A stretch of 64,000 nt of DNA from Hypericibacter adhaerens. GTDB lineage: Bacteria > Pseudomonadota > Alphaproteobacteria > Dongiales > Dongiaceae. Both the position numbers and the translations under genes were made by a program. Shown in pieces: positions 22,370 to 31,378 of this stretch. Each line of letters opens with the position of its first letter. Position 1 is the stretch's first letter. A model generated the notes under the pieces. The model had not been told where the DNA came from and made no database searches. It worked only from the letters and a program-made list of their open reading frames with translations. The stretch covers positions 310,001-374,000 of the forward strand of contig NZ_CP042582.1 of the NCBI RefSeq assembly GCF_008728835.1, given 5' to 3'.

Positions 22370-24409
22370 CTACATCAAGTCCCTGGGGATGCGCTGAGTC
22401 CAGCTCCGCGAGAACACGCGCTGCTCGCCCTCGAAGGCCTGGAGGTCGGCCTCGACGATGAACTCGGCGGCGGTGCAGGCGATGGCGCAATGGCTCTTGA
22501 TGCGCGTCTCCCAGCCCTGGTCGTGGCGGTTGGTGAGATCATGATCGGCCTCGGCATAGGCCGTGGCCGGGTCCGCCGGGTGCATCCGGTAGCGCAGATG
22601 CTTCACCATCTCCGTCGTGACGCCGGTGCCGTTATGGGTCGAGCGTCCGTCGTCGCGCAGCACCTCGATGAATTGCGCGCCGGTCGCGACATCCATCGTC
22701 ACATGGCGATAGACATTGCCCGGCCGCAATGTCGTCCGGTCGCTCTGGGGCAGCGGCTCGGGCGGGCCGAACGTCACCTGCGCGTCGCTCGCCTGCGGCC
22801 GGCGCACCGGTAAGGACAGCGTCGATGAGCCGGCCGCAATCGTGAGGGTCGCCGCTTTCGGCGCCGGCCACAGGATCGGCCAATAGGCGGTCGAGATCGC
22901 GACGCGCACGCGATGGCCGGCGGCGAAACGATGGCCGATATCGTTGAGCGGAATGCGGATCTGGTAGCTCTTGCCCGGCGCGAGCGGGGTGGGCGCGGCA
23001 TGGCTCTCGCGGTGGGTCAGGTTGAGGAGCCCGTAGGTAACACGTGTTACCTGCCCGTCCGGCGCTACGTCGTTGAGCCGCAGCACCGCGGTCGCGACCG
23101 GCTGGTCCGAGGCGAGCGTCAGCGTCACCACCGGCGCCCCCAGGATCTCCAGCGGTGCCGCCAGCGGCTCGCCGTCGAAGACCAGCGAGTTCGCATCGTC
23201 GCCGCGCTGGTCGAGCGGCAGCTCGGGCCCGAGCCCGCCCAGGCCGTAGGGACACCACTCGCCGCCGGCGCTGCCCGTCGTCTGCGGCGAGGCGATGGCG
23301 AGCGGCGCCGGCTTGCCTGCGGCGGCGCCGAGCGTTCCGTTCTGGCGCAGGCCCGCGTCGTTGAGATGCAGGGTCTGCGGCACGATGTTGGCCGAGGGCC
23401 AGGACGGTTCCGAGACCCAGCGGCCCGGCCGCGTCTCATAATGGCTGGCCGGTGCCACCGAATCCTGGACGTACGCGCGCAGCATCGGCTCCTGCATGAT
23501 CCCGGTGTCCTTGCCCTTCAGCCAATGGTCCCACCAGCGCAGCGATTCGGTGAGATAGCCGATGGCGGGACCGGGCACGCCGACATGGCCGTATTTGTGG
23601 CCCCAGGGACCGACGATGCCCTGCGCCGGCACCTTCAGGGTCTTGAGCAGGCGGAAGACGGTGTTGGTATAGCCGTCGGCCCAGCCGCCGACCGCCATCA
23701 CGGGACATTGGATGCGGCCGATATCCTCGCCCACCGAGCCGTGCTTCCAATATTCGTCGCGGCGCTGGTGCGTGAGCCAGGTGCCGAAGACGGGCGTCAT
23801 CGCCTCCAGCCGCTCGAGCCACATCCGGCGCCAGCCTTCGCCCACGATCAGCGGATCGGGCGAGCGGCCCATGATCGAGAAGAAGGTCGAGCCCCATTCC
23901 AGGTTGCCGGTGATATGGGCGCCGCCCATGTAATGCATGTCGTCGGCATAGCGGTCGTCGGTCGAGCAATAGGTGATGATGGCCTTGAGCGCCGGCGGCC
24001 GTCGCGCCGCGACCTGGAGCGAGTTGAAGCCGCCCCACGAGATGCCCATCATCCCGACATTCCCGTTGCACCAGGGCTGCTGGGCGAGCCAGGCGATCGC
24101 GTCCACCGCGTCGTCCTGCTCCTGCTTCAGATACTCGTCGCGGATCACGCCCTCGGAATCGCCGGTGCCGCGGATGTCGAGCCGCACGCAGACATAGCCA
24201 TGGGCCGCGAGGTAGGGATGGGAGAGATCGTCCCAGTCGCGCGTGCCGTCGCGGCGGCGATAGGGGATGTATTCGAGGATGGCCGGCAGCTTCTGGCGTT
24301 CGGCCTCCTCCGGCATCCAGACGCGCGCCGCGAGCCGGGTTCCGTCCGACATCGGAATCCACATCGTCTCGATGTGACGGACCGCGGATCTCGGCGAAGC
24401 GTCGCTCAT
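22370..24409 (-). CDS. CocE/NonD-family hydrolase (copy 1)
   Basis: The 679-residue protein has an X-Pro dipeptidyl-peptidase (S15)-type catalytic domain and a C-terminal jelly-roll. The nucleophile Ser is in MMGISWGGFN (~124), the acid in a DDRYADD/GWADGY segment and the His in GPWGHKYGH. The C-terminal domain has VTLTLASDQPVATAVLRL and typical strands. Members hydrolyse esters or amides, for example cocaine esterase, alpha-amino-acid ester hydrolases and glutaryl acylase. No signal peptide is present. It is closely similar throughout to the protein at 26415-28445, so this is a local paralogue pair flanking an alcohol dehydrogenase and a TetR-type gene. It probably forms an operon with the dehydrogenase (53-bp gap). 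Confidence 0.9.
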   Translation of the reverse strand: MSDASPRSAVRHIETMWIPMSDGTRLAARVWMPEEAERQKLPAILEYIPYRRRDGTRDWDDLSHPYLAAHGYVCVRLDIRGTGDSEGVIRDEYLKQEQDDAVDAIAWLAQQPWCNGNVGMMGISWGGFNSLQVAARRPPALKAIITYCSTDDRYADDMHYMGGAHITGNLEWGSTFFSIMGRSPDPLIVGEGWRRMWLERLEAMTPVFGTWLTHQRRDEYWKHGSVGEDIGRIQCPVMAVGGWADGYTNTVFRLLKTLKVPAQGIVGPWGHKYGHVGVPGPAIGYLTESLRWWDHWLKGKDTGIMQEPMLRAYVQDSVAPASHYETRPGRWVSEPSWPSANIVPQTLHLNDAGLRQNGTLGAAAGKPAPLAIASPQTTGSAGGEWCPYGLGGLGPELPLDQRGDDANSLVFDGEPLAAPLEILGAPVVTLTLASDQPVATAVLRLNDVAPDGQVTRVTYGLLNLTHRESHAAPTPLAPGKSYQIRIPLNDIGHRFAAGHRVRVAISTAYWPILWPAPKAATLTIAAGSSTLSLPVRRPQASDAQVTFGPPEPLPQSDRTTLRPGNVYRHVTMDVATGAQFIEVLRDDGRSTHNGTGVTTEMVKHLRYRMHPADPATAYAEADHDLTNRHDQGWETRIKSHCAIACTAAEFIVEADLQAFEGEQRVFSRSWTQRIPRDLM

Positions 24410-24462
24410 GGGAAGGTCTCCTTGGATCGAAGCTTAATGCGGATCGGGAAGAAAGGCAGGGC

Positions 24463-25632
24463 TCAGGCCGCCGCCTCGAGGATGGATTTCAGGGACGCCG
24501 CGTCGACCGGCACCGGATTCATGTCGGCGCAGATGTCGGCGGCGGCGAGGCGCGCCACCCGGTCGAACTCGGACGGAGCCAGGCCCAGGCCCGCGACGGT
24601 TTCGGGAATCCCGATCCGGCGGCGCAGATCGAGGATCCAGCGATGCACGGCGGGAAAGGCCTCGCCCTCGAGGCGAAGGATCTCGGCCAGCGACATCATG
24701 GCGGGCTCGATCGCCGGCCGGTTATAGGCCAGCACGAAGGGCATCAGCACCGCGTTGGTGAGGCCATGATGGCAGCCCTTGAGCGCGCCGATGGCGTGGC
24801 TCAGCGCATGCATCGCGCCCAGCCCCTTGCCGAAGGCGGTGGCGCCCATGATCGCCGCCGCCATCATATAGCCGCGCGCGGTCAGGTTCTGCGGCTCGGC
24901 CAGCGCCACCGGCAGCCAGCGCCCGATCATGGCGATGCCCGAAGCCGCGATCGCATCGGCCATCGGATGGAAGCTCGGCACGCAGAGCGCCTCGAGATTG
25001 TGGCTCAGCGCATCCATGCCCGTGGCCGCGGTGAGGCCGCGCGGCAAGGTCACGGTCAGTTCCGGATCGGCGATCACGGCCTTGGGCAGCATGGCGGGAT
25101 GCAGAACGGCGCGCTTCGTCGGCCCACGTTCGTCGGTGATGATGGCGCTGGGCTCCACCTCCGCGCCGGTCCCGGCCGTGGTCGGGATCGCGATGATGGG
25201 GACGCCGGCGCGCTCCGATTGGGCGGCGGCGTGATCGGGCCAGGCGAACCGCCAGAGCGAACCGCCCGCGCCCGCCATGAGCGCGATCGTCTTGCCGCCA
25301 TCGAGCCCGCTGCCGCCGCCCAGTGCCACCACCCCGTCGGCGTTCCAGGCCCGGAACGCGGCGACGCCCTCGGCGATGTTGCCGCCGGTCGGATTCTCCT
25401 GCAGGCCGGTGAAGAAGCGCGGCGCGATGCCGGGCCCGTCCGCCGCCGCCAGCACGCGCTCGGCCAGCGGCGTCGCGGCCAGCCCGCGATCGGTCACGAT
25501 CAGCGGGCGCTTCATCCCGAACCGATCGCAGAGCGCCCTCAGTTCCGAGACGCGGCCCGCGCCGAAGCGGATCTCGGTCGGAAACAGCCAGTCGCCGCGC
25601 AAGGGCAGGGCCGTGGACGGGGTGCCGTTCAT
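24463..25632 (-). CDS. Iron-containing alcohol dehydrogenase
   Basis: The 389-residue group III Fe-type alcohol dehydrogenase has an N-terminal NAD-binding part with VALGGGSGLDGGKTIAL and PTTAGTGAEVEPSA. The helical C-terminal domain has the metal ligands in TGMDALSHNLEAL (Asp and His), GAMHALSHAIG and GCHHGLTNAVLMP. All ligands appear intact. It is the first gene of a minus-strand pair with the CocE-type hydrolase and divergent from the BetI-like regulator, with a dyad between them. A combined pathway of ester or amide cleavage followed by oxidation of the released alcohol or semialdehyde is plausible. Confidence 0.92.
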   Translation of the reverse strand: MNGTPSTALPLRGDWLFPTEIRFGAGRVSELRALCDRFGMKRPLIVTDRGLAATPLAERVLAAADGPGIAPRFFTGLQENPTGGNIAEGVAAFRAWNADGVVALGGGSGLDGGKTIALMAGAGGSLWRFAWPDHAAAQSERAGVPIIAIPTTAGTGAEVEPSAIITDERGPTKRAVLHPAMLPKAVIADPELTVTLPRGLTAATGMDALSHNLEALCVPSFHPMADAIAASGIAMIGRWLPVALAEPQNLTARGYMMAAAIMGATAFGKGLGAMHALSHAIGALKGCHHGLTNAVLMPFVLAYNRPAIEPAMMSLAEILRLEGEAFPAVHRWILDLRRRIGIPETVAGLGLAPSEFDRVARLAAADICADMNPVPVDAASLKSILEAAA

Positions 25633-25706
25633 CTTTCGTCACCGGTTGGGTCGGAGATTTCGAGGGCCCACTATGACGCAAGCCGGTTGACAGGGCAAAC
25701 AGCGGA

Positions 25707-25722
25707 TTGTTCAATCGAACAA
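25707..25722. promoter_or_regulatory. TetR-type operator dyad
   Basis: TTGTTCAATCGAACAA is a perfect 6-bp inverted repeat around AATC. It is centred 45 bp before the BetI-like gene and 80 bp before the divergent dehydrogenase start. The GTTCAA-type half sites resemble TetR-family targets, so autoregulation and control of both arms is likely. Confidence 0.65.
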
Positions 25723-25767
25723 CAAATCATCCGGTGATCATTGGATCGCCGTGACCAGGACCCCTCG

Positions 25768-26418
25768 ATGGCGAATGCCACCCTGCGGCGCTTCCGCCGC
25801 GACGAGCTGATCGACGCGACCATCACCGCGATCTACGAGGACGGCCTCAAGGACACGACGCTCGCCGCCATCGGCCGGCGCGCCGGCCTGTCCCCGGCGC
25901 TGGTCAATCATTATTTCGACGGCAAGGAGGCGCTGCTCGAGGCGACCATGCGCCGCCTGCTGCGCAACCTGGGCGACGATATCGCGGCGCGCCTGCCGGC
26001 CGAGCCCACGCCGCTTGGGCGGCTCCATGCCATCATCGACGGCTGCTTCTCGCGCCGGCATTTCCTGCCCGAATCGATGGTCGCCTGGCTCACCTTCTGG
26101 CTCGAGGTCAGGCGCAACCCGCGCTTCGCCCGCCTGCAGCGCATGCTCAACCGTCGCTTCGAATCGAACATCATGTTCGCGCTCCGGCAGATGGTGCCGG
26201 CCCCGCTCGCCGAGGACATCTTCCTCGGCCTGACCGCGCTCATCGACGGCTTCTGGTGGGCCTATGCGATCGACGCCAAGCGGATCCAGCCCGCCCGCGC
26301 GCGGCGCCTCTGCCGCGACTACCTGGCCAGCCGCCTGCCGCCCGGCGCGGGGATGGCGGGGCCCTCCAGGCGCCGCCGCCGCGCGGCCGCATCACCGAAA
26401 GCAAGATCACGATCATGA
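25768..26418 (+). CDS. TetR/AcrR-family regulator, BetI-like
   Basis: The protein is 216 residues. The N-terminal helix-turn-helix reads RRDELIDATITAIYEDGLKD, then LAAIGRRAGLSPALVNHYFD, very close to BetI. The middle ESMVAWLTFWLEVRRNPRFARLQ is typical of the BetI C-terminal domain. The tail is unusually Arg/Ala/Ser-rich, because the frame extends to a 4-bp overlap with the next gene (ATGA). The start at 25768 was chosen over an upstream TTG. The effector is unknown; there are no choline or betaine genes nearby, so regulation of the hydrolase/dehydrogenase set is more likely. Confidence 0.88.
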   Translation: MANATLRRFRRDELIDATITAIYEDGLKDTTLAAIGRRAGLSPALVNHYFDGKEALLEATMRRLLRNLGDDIAARLPAEPTPLGRLHAIIDGCFSRRHFLPESMVAWLTFWLEVRRNPRFARLQRMLNRRFESNIMFALRQMVPAPLAEDIFLGLTALIDGFWWAYAIDAKRIQPARARRLCRDYLASRLPPGAGMAGPSRRRRRAAASPKARSRS

Positions 26419-28445
26419 ATGCCGAGCCGATCATCCGCGACGTGTCCGACAAGATCGATTCCATCGAGCTCGCCTGGATCCCGATGACGGACGGGCGGCG
26501 GCTCGCGGCCCGACTCTGGATGCCCAAGGATGCCGCGCGCAACCCGGTGCCGGCGGTGCTCGAATACATCCCCTATCGCCGGCGCGACGGCACGCGCCCG
26601 CGCGACGAGGAGATGCATCCCTGGGTCGCGGCGCAGGGCTATGCCTGCGCCCGCATCGACATCGCCGGCAGCGGCGATTCCGACGGGCTCCTGCTCGACG
26701 AGTATCTGAAGCAGGAACAGGACGACGCGATCGAGATCATCGCCTGGCTCGCGTCGCAGCCCTGGTGCAGCGGCTCGGTCGGGATGATGGGCATCTCCTG
26801 GGGCGGCTTCAATGGCTTGCAGGTGGCGGCGCGCCGGCCGCCGGCGCTCAAGGCCGTGATCTCGCTCTGCTCGACCGTCGACCGCTATCACGACGACGTG
26901 CATTTCATGGGCGGCTGCCTGCTCGCGGACAACATGGATTGGGGCGGCGCCTTCTTCGAATATGCCGGCCTGCCGCCCGACCCGCAGATGGTGGGACCGG
27001 GCTGGAAACAGACCTGGCTCCGGCGGCTGGAGGCCTTGCGGCCCTTCCCGCCGCTCTGGCTCGAGCATCAGCGCCGCGACGCCTTCTGGAAACATGGCTC
27101 GGTCTGCGAGGAGTACGGCGCGATCCAATGCCCCGTGCTGGGCGTCAGCGGCTGGGCCGACGGCTATACCGCGGCCGTGTTCCGCCTCGCCGAGAATCTG
27201 AAAGTGCCCTGCAAGGGCATCGTCGGCCCTTGGGGCCATCTCTATCCGCAGCGCGGCGTGCCCGATCCCGCCATCGGCTTCCTGCAGGAAGCGGTGCGCT
27301 GGTGGGACCGCTGGCTCAAGGGCAAGCAGAACGGGGTCGAGAAGGACCCGACCTTGCGGCTCTATCTCCAGGACAGCGTGCCGCCGCAGTCGCATTACGA
27401 TTTCCGCCCGGGCCAATGGATCGCGATCGATCGCTGGCCGGCGGCGGCGATCGAGAAACGGGTGCTGGCACTGAACCCGCAAGGGCTCGCGGCGAAGCCG
27501 GAAGCGGGGGCGGCGCTGACGCTCCGCTCGCCGGAGACGACCGGTCTCGCCGGCGGCGAATGGTGCGCCTATGGGCTGGGCAAGGTGGCGCCCGAGATGC
27601 CGCTCGACCAGCGCATGGACGATGCCGGATCGCTCACCTTCGATCTGCCGGCGCTGCCCGAGCCGCTGATTGTGGTGGGAGCGCCTTCCGTCACGCTCGA
27701 GATCGAATCCGACAAGCCTCAGGCGCTGGTCGCGGTGCGGCTCAGCGATGTGGCGCCCGACGGGGCCGCGACCCGCGTCGCCTATGGGCTGCTCAATCTC
27801 GCGCAGCGCGACAGCCATGAGCATCCGGACGCGCTGGCGCCGGGCAAACGCTATCGCGTGACCGTGCCCTTGACCGAATGCGCCCACCGCTTCGCCACCG
27901 GCCGGCGCGTGCGCATCTCGGTCTCGAGCTGCTACTGGCCGATGGCCTGGCCTTCGCCCGAGGCGGCGGTCCTGACGCTCCATACCGGCGAGAGCCGCCT
28001 GGCGTTGCCGGTGCTGCCGGCGGGCGAGATTCGGGGCTATCCCGGTTTCGGACCGGTGGAGAAGGCGACGGCGCTGCGGCGCACCGTGTACGATCCCGGC
28101 CGCGAGCAGCGCCAGGTGATCTTCGACGCCGAGAGCGGCGAAACCGTGGTGCGCAACAGCCGCGACGACGGGCTGGCGCGGATCGACGATATCGGCACCG
28201 TGATCCATTACGGCAAGGTCAAGGAGTTCGCGATCGCGCGCAACGATCCCCTGACCGCGCGCTGCACGGTCTCGACCGAGATGCACTACAAGCGCGACGG
28301 TTGGGATGCCCGGCTCGAGACGCGGATCCTGATGTCCTGCGACAAGACCCACTTCATCTTCCATTCCGATATCGACGCCTATGACGGCGGCCGGCGCTTC
28401 TTCAGCCGCAGCTTCGACCAGCGCGTTCCGCGCGATCATCGATGA
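26415..28445 (+). CDS. CocE/NonD-family hydrolase (copy 2)
   Basis: This 676-residue paralogue of the protein at 22370-24409 shares EYIPYRRRDGTR, DEYLKQEQDDA, MMGISWGGFNGLQVAARRPPA (Ser ~128), GWADGYTAAVF and GPWGHLYPQRG. The layout is the same: S15-type catalytic domain then jelly-roll. The TetR-type gene overlaps its start by 4 bp, so expression follows that regulator. Two such enzymes on opposite sides of one regulator could cleave related substrates. The peptide/opine-type importer that follows after 270 bp suggests an imported amide, ester or peptide-like compound. Confidence 0.9.
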   Translation: MNAEPIIRDVSDKIDSIELAWIPMTDGRRLAARLWMPKDAARNPVPAVLEYIPYRRRDGTRPRDEEMHPWVAAQGYACARIDIAGSGDSDGLLLDEYLKQEQDDAIEIIAWLASQPWCSGSVGMMGISWGGFNGLQVAARRPPALKAVISLCSTVDRYHDDVHFMGGCLLADNMDWGGAFFEYAGLPPDPQMVGPGWKQTWLRRLEALRPFPPLWLEHQRRDAFWKHGSVCEEYGAIQCPVLGVSGWADGYTAAVFRLAENLKVPCKGIVGPWGHLYPQRGVPDPAIGFLQEAVRWWDRWLKGKQNGVEKDPTLRLYLQDSVPPQSHYDFRPGQWIAIDRWPAAAIEKRVLALNPQGLAAKPEAGAALTLRSPETTGLAGGEWCAYGLGKVAPEMPLDQRMDDAGSLTFDLPALPEPLIVVGAPSVTLEIESDKPQALVAVRLSDVAPDGAATRVAYGLLNLAQRDSHEHPDALAPGKRYRVTVPLTECAHRFATGRRVRISVSSCYWPMAWPSPEAAVLTLHTGESRLALPVLPAGEIRGYPGFGPVEKATALRRTVYDPGREQRQVIFDAESGETVVRNSRDDGLARIDDIGTVIHYGKVKEFAIARNDPLTARCTVSTEMHYKRDGWDARLETRILMSCDKTHFIFHSDIDAYDGGRRFFSRSFDQRVPRDHR

Positions 28446-28492
28446 GCCGGGAGCGGGAGAAGGACCGGCGCAGGGCGGCCGGATCGGGGCGG

Positions 28493-28506
28493 TCCAGAAT
28501 ACTGGA
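28493..28506. promoter_or_regulatory. Short dyad upstream of the Dpp-type operon
   Basis: TCCAGAATACTGGA is a 5-bp inverted repeat around AATA in the 274-bp gap between the hydrolase and the binding-protein gene. It may be an operator for the importer. I see no clear promoter hexamers and nothing else in this gap apart from an AGCCC/GGGCT stem at about 28525-28545. Confidence 0.3.
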
Positions 28507-28719
28507 ATAAGGGCCATTTAAGCGCAGCCCAAGCAGGGCTGAAGGAAGGGCGGGGACGGGCGCACGGTTCCGGAATATCGGGGCCGCGTTCAACAGGAGA
28601 GATTGTCGACAGGCGGAGAAGGCGTCATGCTCGACGCCAATCGGACAGCCGACAGGCCGGTTTTGGGGTCTGGCCGGGATTGTCGCGAAAGAAATCGAAA
28701 CTCGACAGGGAGACTGGAC

Positions 28720-30276
28720 ATGGATTTCAAGCTTAGCCGTCGCACCGTGCTGCAGAGCGCAGCCGCCATGGCGACGATCACGGCGCTCGGGATCAAGCCC
28801 GAGCATGTGCTGGGCGCCGAGGGGGGCATCCTCAAGGTGCGCATGGTCGGCGACATCCAGGTGCTGGATCCCGGCTACATGATCGGCGGCGCCGAGACCA
28901 GCGCGCTCTATGCCTGCACGCCGCGCCTGGCGGTGCCGGTGCATGACGCGAACGGCAACTGGACCTGGGCGCCCTCCGCCTATGTCGAGAAGGTGGCGCA
29001 GGACGACGACACCCACATCTCCTTCACCCTGAAGAAGGGGCTGAAGTGGAGCAGCAATGGCGGGGAGGTCACCGCCGAGGACGTGAAGTTCTCCTTCGAG
29101 CGGATGATCAACAGCGACTGGTCCGCGCGCTGGCCCACCCTCGACCATGTCGAGGTCAAGGATTCGCACAGCGGCGTCATCGTCCTGAAGACGCCCTTCG
29201 TGGCGACCTGGCTCCTGGGCATCGCCTCGGAATCGGGCTCGATCCTGCCCAAGGCGCTGACCGAGAAGCTGCAGGACGCGAAGTTCACCACCGAGTTCCC
29301 GGCGCAGTGCGGCCCCTACACCATGACGGAGTGGACGCCGAAGCAGAAGATGGTGCTGAAGGCCAATCCGGACTATGTCGGCGACAAGCCGGCCTTCGCC
29401 GAGGTGCATTTCATCGACGTCGAGGACACCAAGGCCGCCGAGCTCGCCTTCGAAGGCCATGAGATCGACGTGACCTCGATCACGACCGAGACCGCGGCCC
29501 GCTACAAGAAGTCGCTGCCGGCCGGCGCCAAGCTGGTCGAGACGCCGGGTCCTTTCTATTCCTGGATCGGCATGAACACCGATCATCCGCTGCTCAAGGA
29601 CATCAAGGTGCGCAAGGCGATCCAGCGCGCGATCGATGTCGACTCGATCCTGCAGGGCGCCTATGCCGGCGTCTCGCCCAAGGCCTTCGGCTGCATCCCG
29701 ATCGGCATCCTCGGCCATCGCGACGCGGCGAAGTATTCGTATAATCCCGACGAGGCGAAGGCGCTGCTCAAGGAGGCCGGCGTGTCGGGCCTCAAGCTCG
29801 ATCTCGTGACCCTGAACCAGACCGAGCGCATCGCGGCCTGCCAGATCATCCAGGCCAACCTCGCCGATGTCGGCATCGAGGTCACGATCAAGCCGGTCGA
29901 TTCCGGCCCGTTCTGGAACCTCGGCCTCGAATCCAAGGGCGACGACTGGAAGAACCTGCAGCTCTGGATCATGCAGTATCGCTGCTCGCCCGATCCGTCG
30001 GACCCGATCCAGTGGTTCCTCAAGGACCAGGTCGGCGTCTGGAACTGGGAGCGCTGGTCGGATCCCGAGTTCGAGGATCTCTACAAGAAGGGCCTCGAGG
30101 AAGCGGACACGAAGAAGCGCGAACAGATCTATCTGCGCATGCAGGAGATCATGGAGGACACCGGCGCCTATGTCTGGCTGACCTTCGATCCGCTGTTCTA
30201 TGCCCATGCCGACACGGTCACGCCCGCCTTCGAATCGGGCGGCGAAGTGCGCGCCGAGCTCTGCACCAGGGCCTGA
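28720..30276 (+). CDS. ABC importer substrate-binding protein, family 5 (peptide/opine/nickel type)
   Basis: The 518-residue protein has a twin-arginine-like export signal (LSRRTVLQSAAAMATITALG) and a DppA/OppA-type fold: GILKVRMVGDIQVLDPGY, the family segment ISFTLKKGLKWSSNGGEVTA with EDVKFSFERM, and the later KVRKAIQRAIDVDSILQGAY. The ATG at 28720 follows CAGGGAG. It leads an operon with two permeases and two ATPases, a complete Dpp-type importer. A large hairpin separates it from the first permease. The ligand is unknown. The CocE hydrolases upstream and the BtpA/PfkB genes downstream are the only clues. Confidence 0.92.
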   Translation: MDFKLSRRTVLQSAAAMATITALGIKPEHVLGAEGGILKVRMVGDIQVLDPGYMIGGAETSALYACTPRLAVPVHDANGNWTWAPSAYVEKVAQDDDTHISFTLKKGLKWSSNGGEVTAEDVKFSFERMINSDWSARWPTLDHVEVKDSHSGVIVLKTPFVATWLLGIASESGSILPKALTEKLQDAKFTTEFPAQCGPYTMTEWTPKQKMVLKANPDYVGDKPAFAEVHFIDVEDTKAAELAFEGHEIDVTSITTETAARYKKSLPAGAKLVETPGPFYSWIGMNTDHPLLKDIKVRKAIQRAIDVDSILQGAYAGVSPKAFGCIPIGILGHRDAAKYSYNPDEAKALLKEAGVSGLKLDLVTLNQTERIAACQIIQANLADVGIEVTIKPVDSGPFWNLGLESKGDDWKNLQLWIMQYRCSPDPSDPIQWFLKDQVGVWNWERWSDPEFEDLYKKGLEEADTKKREQIYLRMQEIMEDTGAYVWLTFDPLFYAHADTVTPAFESGGEVRAELCTRA

Positions 30277-30292
30277 GGCGACCGACGACAAG

Positions 30293-30355
30293 GGGCCTCC
30301 CTGCCGCCCGCCCGCCGCTTCATCCAGACGCGGCGGGCCGAGGGCGGGGAGGCCC
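30293..30355 (+). terminator. Large hairpin after the binding-protein gene (attenuator)
   Basis: The left arm begins GGGCCTCCC and the right arm ends GGGAGGCCC. The inner GCCCGCCGC/GCGGCGGGC pairing makes an imperfect stem of about 25 bp. It is followed by CGCTTTCGTT, a short T-rich run. It lies between the binding-protein and permease genes and probably terminates a fraction of transcripts. Confidence 0.65.
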
Positions 30356-30433
30356 GCTTTCGTTGCATTCCCGCGAACGCCCGGTAAGCTCGGGTCCCGG
30401 CCTTCTCGATCACGCCCGCCGCAGGGAGACGGC

Positions 30434-31378
30434 ATGCTGATCTATTTGCTCCAGCGCATCGGCCTCTCGGTCCTCATCTGCGTCACCGCCATGACGCTGC
30501 TGTTCGCCGCCATCCATGTGATCCCGGGCGATCCGGCCACGATCATGCTGGGCACGCGCGCGACGCCGGAGGTGCGCGCGCGGCTGGAGAAGGAGATGGG
30601 GCTCGACCAGCCGGTACCGGTCCAGTTGGTCAAGTTCCTGGGCCGCGCCGCGACCGGCGATCTCGGCACCGACGTCTGGAGCAAGCGCGCCGTCGGGACC
30701 ATCGTCATGGAGAACCTGCCCTATACCCTGACGCTGATCTTCACGGGGCTCGGCTGGGCGGCGCTGGTCGGCATCCCGCTCGGCTGCTATTCCGCCATCC
30801 GCCGCAACAGCTTCATCGACAAGTTCACCGGCGTGATCTCGGTCGGCACGATCTCGATCCCGTCCTTCGTGGTGGCGATCTACGCGCTGCTCCTGTTCGC
30901 GATCCAGCTCAATCTCTTTCCGGTGATCGGCGCCGGCGAGAAGGGCGACCTCGCCGACCAGCTCTGGCATCTGGTGCTGCCGAGCTTCGCCGTCGGGCTG
31001 GGCTGGGTCGGCTATCTCGCCCGCATCGTGCGCGCCTCGATGCTGGAGGTGATGGGCGAGAACCATGTGCGCACGGCGCGCGCCTTCGGCCTGCCCGAGC
31101 CCAAGATCGTGCTGCAATATGCGCTCCGGATCGCGATCCTGCCGACGGTGACGCTCCTGGCGCTCGCCATCGGCGGCCTGCTCTCGAGCGCCGTCTTCGC
31201 CGAGAACATCTTCGCCCGCCCCGGCATCGGCAAGCTGATCGTCGATTCCGCCAATGTGCGGAACTATCCGGTGGTGCAGGGCGCCGTCATGGCGACGGTG
31301 GCGCTGTTCGCCTTCGCCATGCCGATCGCCGATCTCATCGTCGCCTGGCTCGATCCCCGTGTCCGCACAGCCCTCTGA
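30434..31378 (+). CDS. ABC permease, DppB type
   Basis: The 314-residue inner-membrane permease starts MLIYLLQRIGLSVLICV and has six hydrophobic helices. The EAA-type cytoplasmic loop lies in ARAFGLPEPKIVLQYALRIA, and the NLPYTLTLIFTGLGWAALVG segment is typical of DppB/GsiC. The ATG at 30434 follows CAGGGAGACG. The downstream DppC-type gene begins inside its 3' end. It works with 31359-32252 to form the channel. Confidence 0.92.
   Translation: MLIYLLQRIGLSVLICVTAMTLLFAAIHVIPGDPATIMLGTRATPEVRARLEKEMGLDQPVPVQLVKFLGRAATGDLGTDVWSKRAVGTIVMENLPYTLTLIFTGLGWAALVGIPLGCYSAIRRNSFIDKFTGVISVGTISIPSFVVAIYALLLFAIQLNLFPVIGAGEKGDLADQLWHLVLPSFAVGLGWVGYLARIVRASMLEVMGENHVRTARAFGLPEPKIVLQYALRIAILPTVTLLALAIGGLLSSAVFAENIFARPGIGKLIVDSANVRNYPVVQGAVMATVALFAFAMPIADLIVAWLDPRVRTAL

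Noticed and set aside
26319-28517. 732-codon minus-strand frame
   Set aside because: It is antisense to the second CocE-type hydrolase, whose motifs are complete. Its composition is that of a shadow frame.
28603-28719. N-terminal extension of the family 5 binding protein
   Set aside because: The 39 extra residues precede a complete twin-arginine signal that starts at 28720 with a good ribosome-binding site.
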